A DNA stretch of 64,000 bases from Sphingobium sp. HWE2-09 (GTDB taxonomy: Bacteria; Pseudomonadota; Alphaproteobacteria; Sphingomonadales; Sphingomonadaceae), in assembly GCF_035989265.1 (NCBI RefSeq), contig NZ_JAYKZX010000001.1, forward strand, positions 248,001-312,000. Reading direction: 5' to 3'. A program made the position numbers and the translations under genes. The notes below the pieces were generated by a model. The model made no database searches, was not told where the DNA came from, and was given only the letters and a program-made list of their open reading frames with translations. Positions 53,421 to 62,211 of the stretch are shown in pieces (position 1 is the first letter of the stretch; every line of letters starts with the position of its first letter).

Positions 53421-54329
53421 ATGAACCGCATCGCCCTCCTGATGGCGACCGCCCTGGTCGCGATCAGCCCTGTCGCCGCGCCTGCGCAATCGAGCGCGCC
53501 CACACAGAGTTCGGCCACCGATTTTTCCGTCGGTCCGCAATATGACACCACCCATGTCTATATCGCGCCAGAGGATTTCGACCACTTCGTCGCTAGCTTT
53601 ACCGCCACCTTCGGCGGCAGCGCGAGCAAGCAGGGCGTCTTCCAAGTCACGCCGACGGACAGCAAGACGAAGTCGCAACTCGCGCTCACCCCCAGTGGCA
53701 CCGTTTCCGTCTTTGGCTTCCTCACCCCGATCCCGGTTCCGTTCGGTGCCGAACGCACCGGCTATCTCGTGACCGACCTCGACGCGGCGGTCGTTTCCGC
53801 GATGCGGCACGGCGCGACGCGCCTCATCACCAGCTTTCCCGATCCCATCGGCCGCGATGTCGTGGTGCAGTGGGCGGGCGGCGTGAACATGCAGCTCTAT
53901 TGGCACACGACGAAGCCAAATTATCTCACGCTCGGCACGGTGCCAGAGAACCGCATCTACCTGACCGCCGATGCCGCTGACCAGTTTGTGAAGCAATGGC
54001 GCGGCTTTGCCCATGCGACGGTGACCTCCGACGACAGGGCTGCGCCGGGCGCGGAGATTGGCCAGCCGGGCAAGACCTACCGCCGCATCCGCATGACGTC
54101 GGGCTATGGCAAGATGAGCGTGATCGTGTCCGACGGTCAGCTTCCCTGGCCCTATGGTCGCGACATGACCGGATATGAGGTGGGCAATCTGCCCGCGATC
54201 CTCGCCAAGGCAACAGCAGCAGGTGTCGAGACGCTCGTCCCTACCCATGTCGAGGGCGATCGCCAGGCCGCGATCGTCCGCTTCCCCGGCGGCTACATCG
54301 CCGAAATTCATGCGCCGGTGAAGCCGTGA
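53421..54329 (+). CDS. VOC/glyoxalase-like exported protein
   Basis: A 302-aa protein with a Sec signal (MNRIALLMATALVAISPVAA, cleavage near APAQS). The body has the VOC-type repeats (DTTHVYIAPEDFDHFVASFT, RTGYLVTDLDAAVVSAMRHG, GYEVGNLPAILAKATAAGVE, RFPGGYIAEIH), typical of glyoxalase/bleomycin-resistance folds. Few VOC proteins are exported, so a periplasmic detoxifying or binding role is likely. Start ATG 53421. Its stop overlaps the DoxX start (GTGA). Metal-binding residues cannot be fixed from the sequence alone. Confidence 0.85.
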   Translation: MNRIALLMATALVAISPVAAPAQSSAPTQSSATDFSVGPQYDTTHVYIAPEDFDHFVASFTATFGGSASKQGVFQVTPTDSKTKSQLALTPSGTVSVFGFLTPIPVPFGAERTGYLVTDLDAAVVSAMRHGATRLITSFPDPIGRDVVVQWAGGVNMQLYWHTTKPNYLTLGTVPENRIYLTADAADQFVKQWRGFAHATVTSDDRAAPGAEIGQPGKTYRRIRMTSGYGKMSVIVSDGQLPWPYGRDMTGYEVGNLPAILAKATAAGVETLVPTHVEGDRQAAIVRFPGGYIAEIHAPVKP

Positions 54330-54754
54330 CCGGCGCGGATGAACCCCGCTTCGTCGACGCGATCCTCGACTGGCGCCTCACCTGGTTCCTGGCGCGTCTC
54401 GCGCTGGTCAGCGCCTATGTGCTGGGTGGCATCGTCAAAGCGACTGACTGGCCAGCGGCGGTCGCCGAACAGACCCATTTCGGCATGAGCCCGGCTGCCT
54501 TCTGGGCGGTATTGACCATCGCCGTAGAGCTGGCCGGGCCGATCCTGATCCTGATTGGCCGCTTCGTCTGGCTAGGCGCTGGGATGCTGGGCGTCTTCAC
54601 GCTGCTGGCCGCCTTCACCGCCAATGCCTTCTGGACGATGCCGACGGGGCAGGAGCGCTTCATGGCGACCAATGCCTTCTTCGAGCATATCGGGCTGATC
54701 GGCGGTTTCGTACTGGTGGCGCTCGTGTCCGCGCGGGAACGGCGACTTGCTTAG
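54326..54754 (+). CDS. DoxX-family membrane protein
   Basis: A 142-aa inner-membrane protein with four hydrophobic segments (LARLALVSAYVLGGIVKATD, AVLTIAVELAGPILILIGRF, GMLGVFTLLAAFTANAFWTM, FFEHIGLIGGFVLVALVSAR). The layout matches DoxX/DoxD-like proteins, often encoded near redox or detoxification genes. GTG start at 54326 overlaps the VOC stop. It overlaps the porin-type gene by 8 bases, so the three genes form an operon. Confidence 0.85.
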   Translation: MTGADEPRFVDAILDWRLTWFLARLALVSAYVLGGIVKATDWPAAVAEQTHFGMSPAAFWAVLTIAVELAGPILILIGRFVWLGAGMLGVFTLLAAFTANAFWTMPTGQERFMATNAFFEHIGLIGGFVLVALVSARERRLA

Positions 54755-56108
54755 GACTCTCCTCACCGCCGGGCTGCTAGCTGGAGCCATCCCTGTACCT
54801 GCCAGCGCCCAGCAGCGCGAGGCATGGCAGGCTCCCACGCTTAGCATCACGCGCTATGACGAGGACTGGTCCGATCTCGCCGATGCGGAAAAACGCGCGC
54901 ATCATTGGACTGGTCCGCTTAAGCATATCCCGCTCAACGACGATAGCTGGGTCACAACCGGCATCGAATTGCGCGCGCGCAGCGAGAATTATCAGAACAA
55001 TCTCTGGGGCGGGTCCGACGCACCGGACGACAGCTATCTGTGGCTGCGCGCTTTACCCTATGTCGATCTGCATGTTGGCAAGGTACGGGCTTTCGTCCAG
55101 CCGATCCTGGCCTACGCGGTCGGCGTATTGCCGTCCGCCAGCCCGATCGACCAGACGCGGGCCGATCTCCTCCAGGGGTTCGGCGAAGTCGATCTCGGCC
55201 CGGTCACCCTGCGCGCCGGTCGCCAGATGCTGTCGCTCGGCACGGAGCGGTTGGTCGGGACGCGCTATGGCCCCAACGTCCCGCTCGCGTTCGATGGCGC
55301 GCGGGCGGACGTCACGATTGGCCGGGCTCAAATCAGTTTGCTGAATATGCGGCCCGTCCAGCCGGGGCCCGGCAGTTTCGACGACGCGACCTCCGACGCC
55401 AAAGCGCTGTGGGGCGCCTATATGACGCTGCCAGAGCTGGACATTTACTATCTGGGCTACCGCAACCGGCTTGCGCACTTTGGCGGACAGGCCGGGCGCG
55501 AAGTGCGGCATAGTATAGGCCTGCGCTTCCACGGGGCGCGTGGCGACTGGCACTGGAATGTCGAGGGGGTGACGCAATTCGGCCATTTCGAAGGAAAGAG
55601 GATTTCGGCATGGACGCTGGGCACGGAGGTCGGCCACAGCTTTCCCACGCTCCCCTTCGCGCCGGACGCTACCCTGCGGGTCAATGTCGTCAGTGGCGAC
55701 AGCAAAGCGGGCGACGGCAAACTCGGCACGTTCAATGCGCTCTTCCCCAAAGGCAAATATTTCGGCGAGCTGTCTCCTGTCGGTCCGACCAACATTGTCA
55801 GCGTCAATCCGCGCATCAGTGGTACTTTTGGTGGGGGCGTTTCGTTCAGTCTCGTAGCAATGGCCTATTGGCGGTACAGCATAGCGGACGGCGTTTACGA
55901 CATTCCCGGCAATCTGATCCGCGAAGCAACAGGCAGCAAAGCACGCTTTATCGGCAAGGAGGCCGAAGCGACGATCGCTTGGCAGGCGACGCCGGAGTGG
56001 GAATTGTCGGCGTCATTGTCCGCTTTTGCCCCGGGTCACTTCATCGAGGAAACCGGTCCGGCAAAAACGATCACGATGCTGGGCCTGGAAAGCAACTTCC
56101 GCTTCTGA
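54747..56108 (+). CDS. Alginate-export-type outer-membrane protein
   Basis: A 453-aa protein. The N-terminus is a signal peptide (LLTAGLLAGAIPVPASAQ). The rest has the alternating pattern of a beta-barrel (LRARSENYQNNLWGGSD, DLGPVTLRAGRQMLSLGTER, TFGGGVSFSLVAMAYWRYSI) and ends with Phe (LESNFRF), as usual for outer-membrane barrels. The family is the alginate export/porin group; substrate unknown. TTG start at 54747 overlaps the DoxX gene by 8 bases. The last gene of its operon. Confidence 0.87.
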   Translation: MLRTLLTAGLLAGAIPVPASAQQREAWQAPTLSITRYDEDWSDLADAEKRAHHWTGPLKHIPLNDDSWVTTGIELRARSENYQNNLWGGSDAPDDSYLWLRALPYVDLHVGKVRAFVQPILAYAVGVLPSASPIDQTRADLLQGFGEVDLGPVTLRAGRQMLSLGTERLVGTRYGPNVPLAFDGARADVTIGRAQISLLNMRPVQPGPGSFDDATSDAKALWGAYMTLPELDIYYLGYRNRLAHFGGQAGREVRHSIGLRFHGARGDWHWNVEGVTQFGHFEGKRISAWTLGTEVGHSFPTLPFAPDATLRVNVVSGDSKAGDGKLGTFNALFPKGKYFGELSPVGPTNIVSVNPRISGTFGGGVSFSLVAMAYWRYSIADGVYDIPGNLIREATGSKARFIGKEAEATIAWQATPEWELSASLSAFAPGHFIEETGPAKTITMLGLESNFRF

Positions 56109-56116
56109 TCCAATCG

Positions 56117-56131
56117 TTCCAATTTATCGAA
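56117..56131. promoter_or_regulatory. LysR-type operator candidate 3 (TTC-N9-GAA)
   Basis: TTCCAATTTATCGAA in the context TCG-TTC...GAA-CGA gives 6-bp perfect outer arms. It lies 81 bases before ATG 56213 of the YoaK-like gene and directly after the porin stop, so this gene probably has its own promoter. Confidence 0.68.
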
Positions 56132-56212
56132 CGACAAGGCCGATCTTATTCGGCTGCTCCCACATCGAGGCTGCGGCTAGGCCATATCGCATAGACATTC
56201 ACGGAGACCGTT

Positions 56213-56908
56213 ATGACCGCCGACAAGCCTGCCACATCGCCGCTCCCCTGGCTCCTGCTGCTTCTTTCGGTCACAACCGGGCTGGTCGACGCCATCTCGG
56301 TGCTGGGCCTTGGCAAGGTGTTCACGGCGAATATGACCGGCAACGTCGTCTTCCTGGGGTTCGCCGCCAGCGGCGCACCGGGGTTCAAGATCGCGCCTTA
56401 TGTGTTCGCCATCGCGTCATTCATGGTCGGCGCGCTGATCGCCGGGCGCGTTGGCAAGCGCCATGCAGGCTCGCCCCTTCGCCGCTGGCTGCTCATCGCG
56501 GCTTCGGTCGAAGCCAGCCTCCTCTGGATCGCGGCCGGTGTCGCCGTCGGGTTCGACGTGGCCACGCAGACGCCCGGTACGAGCGTCTATATCATTATCA
56601 CGCTGACCGGCCTCGCCATGGGCTTCCGCAACGCGACGATCCGCCAGTTGAAAGTGCCTGACCTCACCACGACAGTCCTTACGCTCACGATCACTGGCCT
56701 CGCCGCCGATTCAAGCGTGGCTGGCGGATCCAACCCGAACTGGGCACGCCGTATCGGTAGTGTGGCCGCCATCTTCCTTGGTGCGGCCATCGGCGCCTAT
56801 CTCGTCACCCATGGTGGGCTGGTCGCTCCGCTCATCCTCGCCGGCGGGCTGATCTTCGCCGGCACGCTCGCCTGCACGCTGCACCCAGCCGCCAGTAAGC
56901 CCCTCTAA
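56213..56908 (+). CDS. YoaK/DUF1275-family membrane protein
   Basis: A 231-aa protein with six or seven hydrophobic segments. DUF1275 features are SVTTGLVDAISVLGLGKVFT, NMTGNVVFLGFAASG and LTGLAMGFRNATIRQLKVPD. The family is of unknown transport function. It lies behind its own operator-like site, and its last 4 bases overlap the convergent TMEM175-type gene. A GGAG sequence is weak; the start ATG at 56213 is the only reasonable one. Confidence 0.88.
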   Translation: MTADKPATSPLPWLLLLLSVTTGLVDAISVLGLGKVFTANMTGNVVFLGFAASGAPGFKIAPYVFAIASFMVGALIAGRVGKRHAGSPLRRWLLIAASVEASLLWIAAGVAVGFDVATQTPGTSVYIIITLTGLAMGFRNATIRQLKVPDLTTTVLTLTITGLAADSSVAGGSNPNWARRIGSVAAIFLGAAIGAYLVTHGGLVAPLILAGGLIFAGTLACTLHPAASKPL

Positions 56909-57516
56909 TCCTCCAGTTCGCGCTCGATCCGGCGGTCGGGCGCGAGCCAGAACGCCAGCACCGCAACATAAAGAATGATCGCCACCGGCCGGGCGAAAAA
57001 GGCGGCGGGCACGGCAACTGCGTAAAGGGCAAGACTGATCTTGCCTTTCCAATCACGACCGATGGCCCTCCCTATTGCCGACTGACGGCCATTGCAGGCG
57101 ATGATCGACCGCTCGGTGAGTTCATAGCCGATCGCTGCCATCCCCAGCACGACACCATAGGACGCTGTCGCCATGGCGGAGAAGCCGCTGGCATCGAGCC
57201 AGCGGATGACGAAGGGTACGAGCGAGAGCCAGAACAGCAGGAAGAGGTTCGCCCACAGCACGCGACCGTCAATCCGCTGGGTCGCTTGCATCAGGTGATG
57301 ATGATTGTTCCAATAGAGCCCGACATTGATGAAGGACAGGACATAGGCGAGCAGGATCGGCATGCTGTCCGACAGTGCTTCAAGCGTCCCGTCCTGCGGC
57401 ACCTTCAGCTCGAGCACCATGATCGTGATGATGATCGCGACTACGCCATCGGTGAAGGCTTCCAGTCGGCCCGACCGCATGCCGTGCTTTGGTCTGCCCT
57501 CGGCTTGATCAGACAT
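56905..57516 (-). CDS. TMEM175/DUF1211-family potassium channel-like protein
   Basis: A 203-aa membrane protein. RLEAFTDGVVAIIITIMVLE has the R-x(3)-F-(S/T)-D signature of TMEM175 channels, and SFINVGLYWNNHHHLMQATQ is the second typical box. Bacterial TMEM175 proteins conduct potassium as tetramers. ATG 57516 overlaps the end of lysR by 8 bases, so both share one minus-strand transcript. Selectivity is inferred from family membership. Confidence 0.87.
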   Translation of the reverse strand: MSDQAEGRPKHGMRSGRLEAFTDGVVAIIITIMVLELKVPQDGTLEALSDSMPILLAYVLSFINVGLYWNNHHHLMQATQRIDGRVLWANLFLLFWLSLVPFVIRWLDASGFSAMATASYGVVLGMAAIGYELTERSIIACNGRQSAIGRAIGRDWKGKISLALYAVAVPAAFFARPVAIILYVAVLAFWLAPDRRIERELED

Positions 57517-58438
57517 CGCCCATGCCCTCCAGTTCCTCGTCGGCGGCACCCAGCGCGACAAATTGATCAAGTAGCCAGGAGGCGGCCGGTCCCGGTTGTG
57601 CGTCCCGGCGCCAGACACCCGCAAAGCGGTAGGTTCCCCCGATGTGATCCGGCATCACGAGACGGACCAAGGTGCCATCAACAAGGTCGGGCTCGATCAT
57701 CGGCAGCGGCATGTTGCCCCACCCAATTCCCTCGCGCAGCAGCGCGTGCTTCGCCCCCAGGTCTGCCAGCCGCCACGTCTTGGGGCTCATGACTGAGTAA
57801 TCCTGCCCCTCGGTAAAGCGCGAGCGATCCGTCAGCACCAACTGGGTATGCTCCCGCCCGGCGCCAGGTGGAATGCGTTCCAAGCGGCCGAGCGGATGAT
57901 CCGGCGCTGCAACCGGCACCATCAATACCGAACCGGCAGCGATGCACTCGACCCCCTCCACGCCGGCCGCCAGCGGCCCGGAAATGCCGATGGCCGCGCC
58001 CCGATCCAGCACCATGGCGGTGATCGCGCCGAGTGCTTCGACGTGCAGGCGAAGCTGGACCGTTGGAAACTCGGTTGCGAAATTGCGCAGGACTTTCCCT
58101 AGCCGCTCGGAGGGCAGCATGACATCGACGGCGAGGTCCACTTCCGCCTCCAGCCCATCTAGCAAACCCTTAACCTTCGCTCGCAGTCCATCGAAGCCAT
58201 GCGATATGCTGCGCGCCTCCGCGAGCAAGGCGCGTCCCTCGACGGTCAACTGGGGCTTACGCGTGCCCTCCCGGTCGAATAGCGTCAGCCCAAGCTGCGC
58301 TTCCAGATTGGCGATGCCATAGCTGATCACCGACACGGCGCGATTGAGCTTCCGCGCGGCGGCCGCGAAGCTGCCGAGATCGACGATGGTGAGGAAGATA
58401 CGAAGCTGGTCGAAGGTCGGGGTGCCGGGTGAATTCAT
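57509..58438 (-). CDS. LysR-family transcriptional regulator
   Basis: A 309-aa regulator. Residues 8-70 are the winged HTH (DQLRIFLTIVDLGSFAAAAR, then ISYGIANLEAQLGLTLFDRE). The C-terminal effector domain (VDLAVDVMLPSERLGKVLRN onward) is the usual LysR substrate domain. ATG 58438 is chosen because the LysR signature begins at residue 8; the operator-like repeat at 58441-58455 lies directly before it, typical of autoregulation. It shares its intergenic region with the divergent pirin gene. The four TTC-N9-GAA sites of this cluster are probably its targets, which is inference. Confidence 0.92.
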   Translation of the reverse strand: MNSPGTPTFDQLRIFLTIVDLGSFAAAARKLNRAVSVISYGIANLEAQLGLTLFDREGTRKPQLTVEGRALLAEARSISHGFDGLRAKVKGLLDGLEAEVDLAVDVMLPSERLGKVLRNFATEFPTVQLRLHVEALGAITAMVLDRGAAIGISGPLAAGVEGVECIAAGSVLMVPVAAPDHPLGRLERIPPGAGREHTQLVLTDRSRFTEGQDYSVMSPKTWRLADLGAKHALLREGIGWGNMPLPMIEPDLVDGTLVRLVMPDHIGGTYRFAGVWRRDAQPGPAASWLLDQFVALGAADEELEGMGDV

Positions 58439-58440
58439 TG

Positions 58441-58455
58441 TTCTACTTTCTCGAA
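58441..58455. promoter_or_regulatory. LysR-type operator candidate 4 (TTC-N9-GAA)
   Basis: TTCTACTTTCTCGAA lies between lysR and the divergent pirin gene, 2 bases from the lysR start and 94 bases before pirin ATG 58550. It has the same TTC-N9-GAA layout as the three others. This position fits combined autorepression and pirin activation. Confidence 0.7.
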
Positions 58456-58549
58456 CGAATACACCGGATTTATGTATCTGCTTCGAAGTTATCGCAAGGC
58501 GTAAAAGACATCCAACGACAGCCCGACGCTGTTCGAAAGGAGACATCAC

Positions 58550-59248
58550 ATGATCGAAGTTCGCCCATTCGCAGACCTTGGCGGTGCCAACCACGGCTGG
58601 CTCGACGCCAAGCATCACTTTTCGTTCGGCGGCTATCACGATCCGGCGCGTATGAGCTGGGGCAACCTGCGTGTCTGGAATGACGACACAATCGCGCCCA
58701 AGACTGGCTTCCCGCCGCACCCGCACCGCGACATGGAGATCATCACCTATGTCCGCGAAGGGGCCATCACGCACGCGGACAGCCTAGGCAATAAGGGCCG
58801 GACCGAGGCTGGTGACGTTCAGGTCATGAGTGCTGGATCCGGCGTGCGTCACTCCGAATATAATCTGGAGGATGTAACGACCAAGATCTTTCAGATCTGG
58901 ATCGTGCCCACGAAGAACGGCGATGCTCCAAGCTGGGGCGCTCGTCCCTTTCCCAAAGGCGATCGGACTGGCCATTTCGTCACACTGGCATCCGGCTACG
59001 AGAAGGACAATGACGCGCTACCGATCCGCACGGATGCCCGGATTGTCGCAGCAACGCTGAGAGCCGGCGAAAGCGCCGAATATCCGATCGGCAAGGACCG
59101 CAAGGCGTATCTTGTTCCCGCCACAGGCGCGATCAGGATCGATGACGTCCAGGTCAACGCCCGTGACGGCGCCGCAATCACGGATGTCGATGTCATTCGT
59201 GTAACCGCAGTCGAGGACAGCGAGATTGTCATGGTCGACGCTGCCTGA
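58550..59248 (+). CDS. Pirin-family protein
   Basis: A 232-aa bicupin. FPPHPHRDMEIITYVREGAI holds the metal-binding His residues, and DVQVMSAGSGVRHSEYNLED the remaining His/Glu ligands, as in quercetinase-like pirins (YhhW type). It may oxidise flavonoids or act as a redox sensor. ATG 58550 is preceded by AAAGGAG, 7 bases upstream. It is divergent from lysR, a common arrangement for pirin genes, and ends at a strong terminator. Confidence 0.93.
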   Translation: MIEVRPFADLGGANHGWLDAKHHFSFGGYHDPARMSWGNLRVWNDDTIAPKTGFPPHPHRDMEIITYVREGAITHADSLGNKGRTEAGDVQVMSAGSGVRHSEYNLEDVTTKIFQIWIVPTKNGDAPSWGARPFPKGDRTGHFVTLASGYEKDNDALPIRTDARIVAATLRAGESAEYPIGKDRKAYLVPATGAIRIDDVQVNARDGAAITDVDVIRVTAVEDSEIVMVDAA

Positions 59249-59256
59249 ACAAGGTT

Positions 59257-59285
59257 CTGGGAGAGCTGAATGCTCTCCCAGTTTG
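59257..59285 (+). terminator. Rho-independent terminator after pirin
   Basis: CTGGGAGAGC (59257-59266) pairs perfectly with GCTCTCCCAG (59272-59281) around TGAAT, followed by TTTG. It lies 9 bases after the pirin stop. Confidence 0.8.
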
Positions 59286-59481
59286 CCCGGCGTCAGACCA
59301 ATTGATAGACAGGTAAGCGCCAAAGGGTCCGTGATGGTGATTGCGCTCGCGGCCTGTGATTGCATATTGTTCACCATAGCAAGTCCTCCAATGCTCTTCG
59401 CGTTCGAAGGTCGCCTTACAGCCGAAGCTGTTGTTTATTGTATTAGGCTGGATGACAGCTAATTCCCAAAGGCACGAGTTC

Positions 59482-59505
59482 GGCTCCTCGCCCAGACGAG
59501 GAGCC
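59482..59505. terminator. Hairpin after the broken integrase gene
   Basis: GGCTCCTCG (59482-59490) pairs perfectly with CGAGGAGCC (59497-59505) across a 6-base loop. There is no T-run in the minus direction, so it is a weak terminator at best for the integrase gene that ends at 59513. Confidence 0.55.
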
Positions 59506-59512
59506 GATGAGT

Positions 59513-60147
59513 TCAAATTTCGGTATTCTCGGCAAGGGCAAGCGCGTCTTCCACGTCGATGCCGAGATAGCGCACTGTGTTCTCGATCTTGCTATGACCG
59601 GGAAGGATCTGAACGGCACGGAGGTTGCCGGTCGCCCTGTAGATGATCGATGCCTTCGTTCGCCGACGTGAGTGCGTGCCATAGTCGCTTCGCATCAGGC
59701 CGACCCCTGTCACCCATTCATCGACGAGCCGGGCGTACTGACGGGTGCTAAGATGCCCGTTATGGTCAACCCGGCTGGGAAAGACATAGTCATCGACCGT
59801 GCCGCCCCGCGCCGATCGAGCCAGGCCAGCAGGCTAGCCCGAGCGTCGGGGAGCAGTTCGAACTGAACGGGTCGTCCTGTTTTCTGCTGCATCACGATCG
59901 CACGCGTTCGGATCTGCCCGCCGCTGACGATGTCGCCGATCTTCATCTGCACCAGGTCGCAGCCCCGAAGTTTGCTGTCGATCGCCAAGTCAAATAGCGC
60001 CCGATCTCGCAAGCGGCGGCGCTGATTGAGGTCGAATCGAATCTCCCAAATTTGCTTCGGTTTCAGCGCGCGTTTCGCGCCAACGGTTCTTCCCGCATTC
60101 CAAACGGGGCGTTTAGTGGCGGATGGTTCAGTTTCAGGCATCTCCAT
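59513..60147 (-). pseudogene. Phage-type integrase, one-base frame break
   Basis: The first frame (60147 to about 59805) gives ALKPKQIWEIRFDLNQRRRL and DSKLRGCDLVQMKIGDIVSG, the recombinase R box region. The second (about 59800 to 59513) gives DDYVFPSRVDHNG, YGTHSRRRTKASIIYRATGN (the HxxR box) and LPGHSKIENTVRYLGIDVED (late His and Tyr). One missing G in the GGGG run near 59804-59807 separates them. In the HxxR box GTHSRRR a second base change (usually HSLRR) is also visible. ATG 60147 follows GGAGA. Either broken or misread. Confidence 0.8.
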
Positions 60148-60268
60148 GATCATTCTCCGATGGCCAGAGTGGCCGTTCGGAGAACGCTTTGGCATCGGAT
60201 AAGCAGGAAGGCTCCGAAGTTCCTGTCGACCAGCTTAAGCCGTTCCCCGATCGGGGTGCGAATGGTCG

Positions 60269-60276
60269 CTCCTACC
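60269..60276. repeat. IS66 target-site duplication, left copy
   Basis: CTCCTACC, identical to 62985-62992. An 8-bp target duplication is the size made by IS66-family elements, so it marks the insertion exactly. Confidence 0.92.
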
Positions 60277-60298
60277 GTATGCATCCGGTGAAGGCCGC
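60277..60298 (+). repeat. IS66 inverted repeat (left)
   Basis: The sequence beginning GTATGCATCCGGTGAAGGCC matches the reverse complement of the right end at 62963-62984 in 19 of 22 positions. Confidence 0.9.
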
Positions 60299-60304
60299 GC
60301 GGGA

Positions 60305-60526
60305 CTACACGTGATCCCGTTTATGTTCTGCAAGGAGGTCGCGCAGGCAGTCGATGCCGTCTTGTGACAGGGCAAGCACAGCATGCTCTTCGATACCGTA
60401 AACCCAGATAACGCCGTCCTCGGTATCCATCTGTTCGGTGAGATCGTGGAGCAGGTCTTCGTCCACATTCAGGTCTTGAGCGACCTTGGCGAGGGTTGTC
60501 ACTGCGTAGACCTTGTTCCGCTGCAT
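60305..60526 (-). CDS. Small protein encoded at the end of the IS66 element
   Basis: A 73-aa acidic protein (VYAVTTLAKVAQDLNVDEDL, HDLTEQMDTEDGVIWVYGIE) of the type often found directly after tnpC in IS66 elements of alphaproteobacteria. The ATG at 60526 overlaps the tnpC stop by one base. Function unknown; the frame is intact. Confidence 0.7.
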   Translation of the reverse strand: MQRNKVYAVTTLAKVAQDLNVDEDLLHDLTEQMDTEDGVIWVYGIEEHAVLALSQDGIDCLRDLLAEHKRDHV

Positions 60527-62164
60527 CAGGCTGCAAGCTCCTCTTCCTGATCCACCTGAAGAAGGGCTTTCCAACGCCAGGGGAGCAGATCGTGGAGACG
60601 GTTCTGCGGGATATCGGCGATGCGCGCGAGGACATCGGCGAGCCAAGCCTGCGGATCGATGTCGTTGAGCTTTGCCGTGGCGATCAGGCTGAGCATGAAT
60701 GCGGTACGCTGTCCTCCGCGATCTGAGCCGGCGAAGAGCCACGACTTCCTTCCCAAAGCTATGCCCCTGAGCGCCCGTTCCGCAGCGTTGTTCGTGAGGC
60801 AGATGCGGCCGTCATCAAGGAAGGCGGTGAAGGCCGGCCAAGCCTTGAGCATGTAATCCATGGCCTCGGCGACATCGCTGTTCTTGGAGAGCTTGGACCG
60901 GTTCTCGCGCATCCATGCCTCCAGTTCGGCCACCAGCGGGAGGCTGAGTTCTTGGCGAAGGGCAAGACGATCCTGCCCGGACCTCCCATTGATGGCGCGT
61001 TCGATGTCGAAGATCACATCGATGCGGCGGACGGCTTCCACTGCCAGCGGCGAGATAACCGGCGCTTTCTTGTGGCGCTTCTTGAGCTGGGTGGCGATAT
61101 CGGCCAGTTCGAAGAAATAGCGGCGTGCATGGCTCCAGCATAGGGCGCGGGCCAGCGGTGCCGGAACCCGCTCGGTCTGAAACAGCGCGTTATAGCCGGC
61201 ATAGGCATCGGCCTGGAGGATGCCGCTCCAGCCTCGTAAATGGGCAACGGGATGCTCACCCCGCCGGTCACGGGAATAGTGAAAGATCGCAGCTGGCGGC
61301 GCTGGCCCGCCGAAAGGTCGATCGTCTCGTACATAGGTCCAGATCCTGCCCGTGTCGGTCTTGGTCTTGGCCAACACCGGCACCGTCGTATCGTCGCCAT
61401 GCAGCCGCTCGGCGGCGAGGACATGGGCTTCGATCAGCAGATAGAGTGGCATGAGCGCGGCGGTGCAGGTCCCGACCTGATCAGCCAGAGTGGAAAGGCT
61501 CAGGTCCACGCCCTCACGGGCATAGCGGTCCCGCTGACGGTTGAGCGGCTGATGCGCCCCGAACTTCTCGAACAGCAGCATGGCCAGGAAGCTGGGGCCA
61601 AAGAGCCCACGAGGCGTCACATGGAACGGCGCTGGCGGCTGGGCGATCTTCTCGCAGTCCCTGCAAGAGAACTTCTCCGCACGGTCTGAACCACCTTCCA
61701 CTGGCGCGGCACGACCTCGAGCGTCTCGGTGATATCCTCGCCCAACTTGCACAGCCGGTCCGACCCGCAGCAGGGGCAGGCCTCGGGCGCGGCGATGACG
61801 ACGCGTTCACGCGGCAGATGCTCGGGCAAGGGCTTGCGGGCGGGCCGCTTGCGTTCAAACGGCGCGACATTGGTCTTCGCTGCCGCCAACGCGGCCAACG
61901 CCTCGTCCTCGCTTGCAGTGGTCTCGCAATCCTCGAATGTCAGCTCCATCTGGTCGAGCAGATGGCGCGTGCGTTCGGATCGCTGACCAAAAAGGGTGCG
62001 GCGCATCTTCTCGTTTGCAGTTGAAGAAGGGCGTTGCGGGCTTCCAGGTCGGCGTTGATCGCCTTTATGCGGGCGACTTCAGCGGCGACCGCCTGGGCTG
62101 CGGCAAGCTGCTCGCGAAGGCTCTGGATCTCTGCTTGCGCCGCGTCACCCATGCCCAAAGGCAT
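60526..62164 (-). pseudogene. tnpC: IS66 transposase TnpC, two one-base frame breaks
   Basis: The large IS66 transposase is spread over three frames: residues AAQAEIQSLREQLAAAQAVA from 62164; then KMRRTLFGQRSERTRHLLDQ and CPCCGSDRLCKLGEDITETL from about 62010; then EKFSCRDCEKIAQPPAPFHV to the end, including HGDDTTVPVLAKTKTDTGRI, GILQADAYAGYNALF (DDE Asp) and LTNNAAERALRGIALGRKSW (Glu). The breaks lie at an A-run (about 62012-62016) and a G-run (about 61686-61690); adding one base at each restores the protein. The last frame keeps the full DDE catalytic core. Confidence 0.88.
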
Positions 62165-62211
62165 AGCAGAAAAGCGCCAGAATCTCTAGCTTTTTAGCCT
62201 CCCGACATCGA

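Noticed and set aside
53352..54311. A 319-codon minus-strand open frame
   Set aside because: It is antisense to the exported VOC protein, which has a signal peptide and a proper start.
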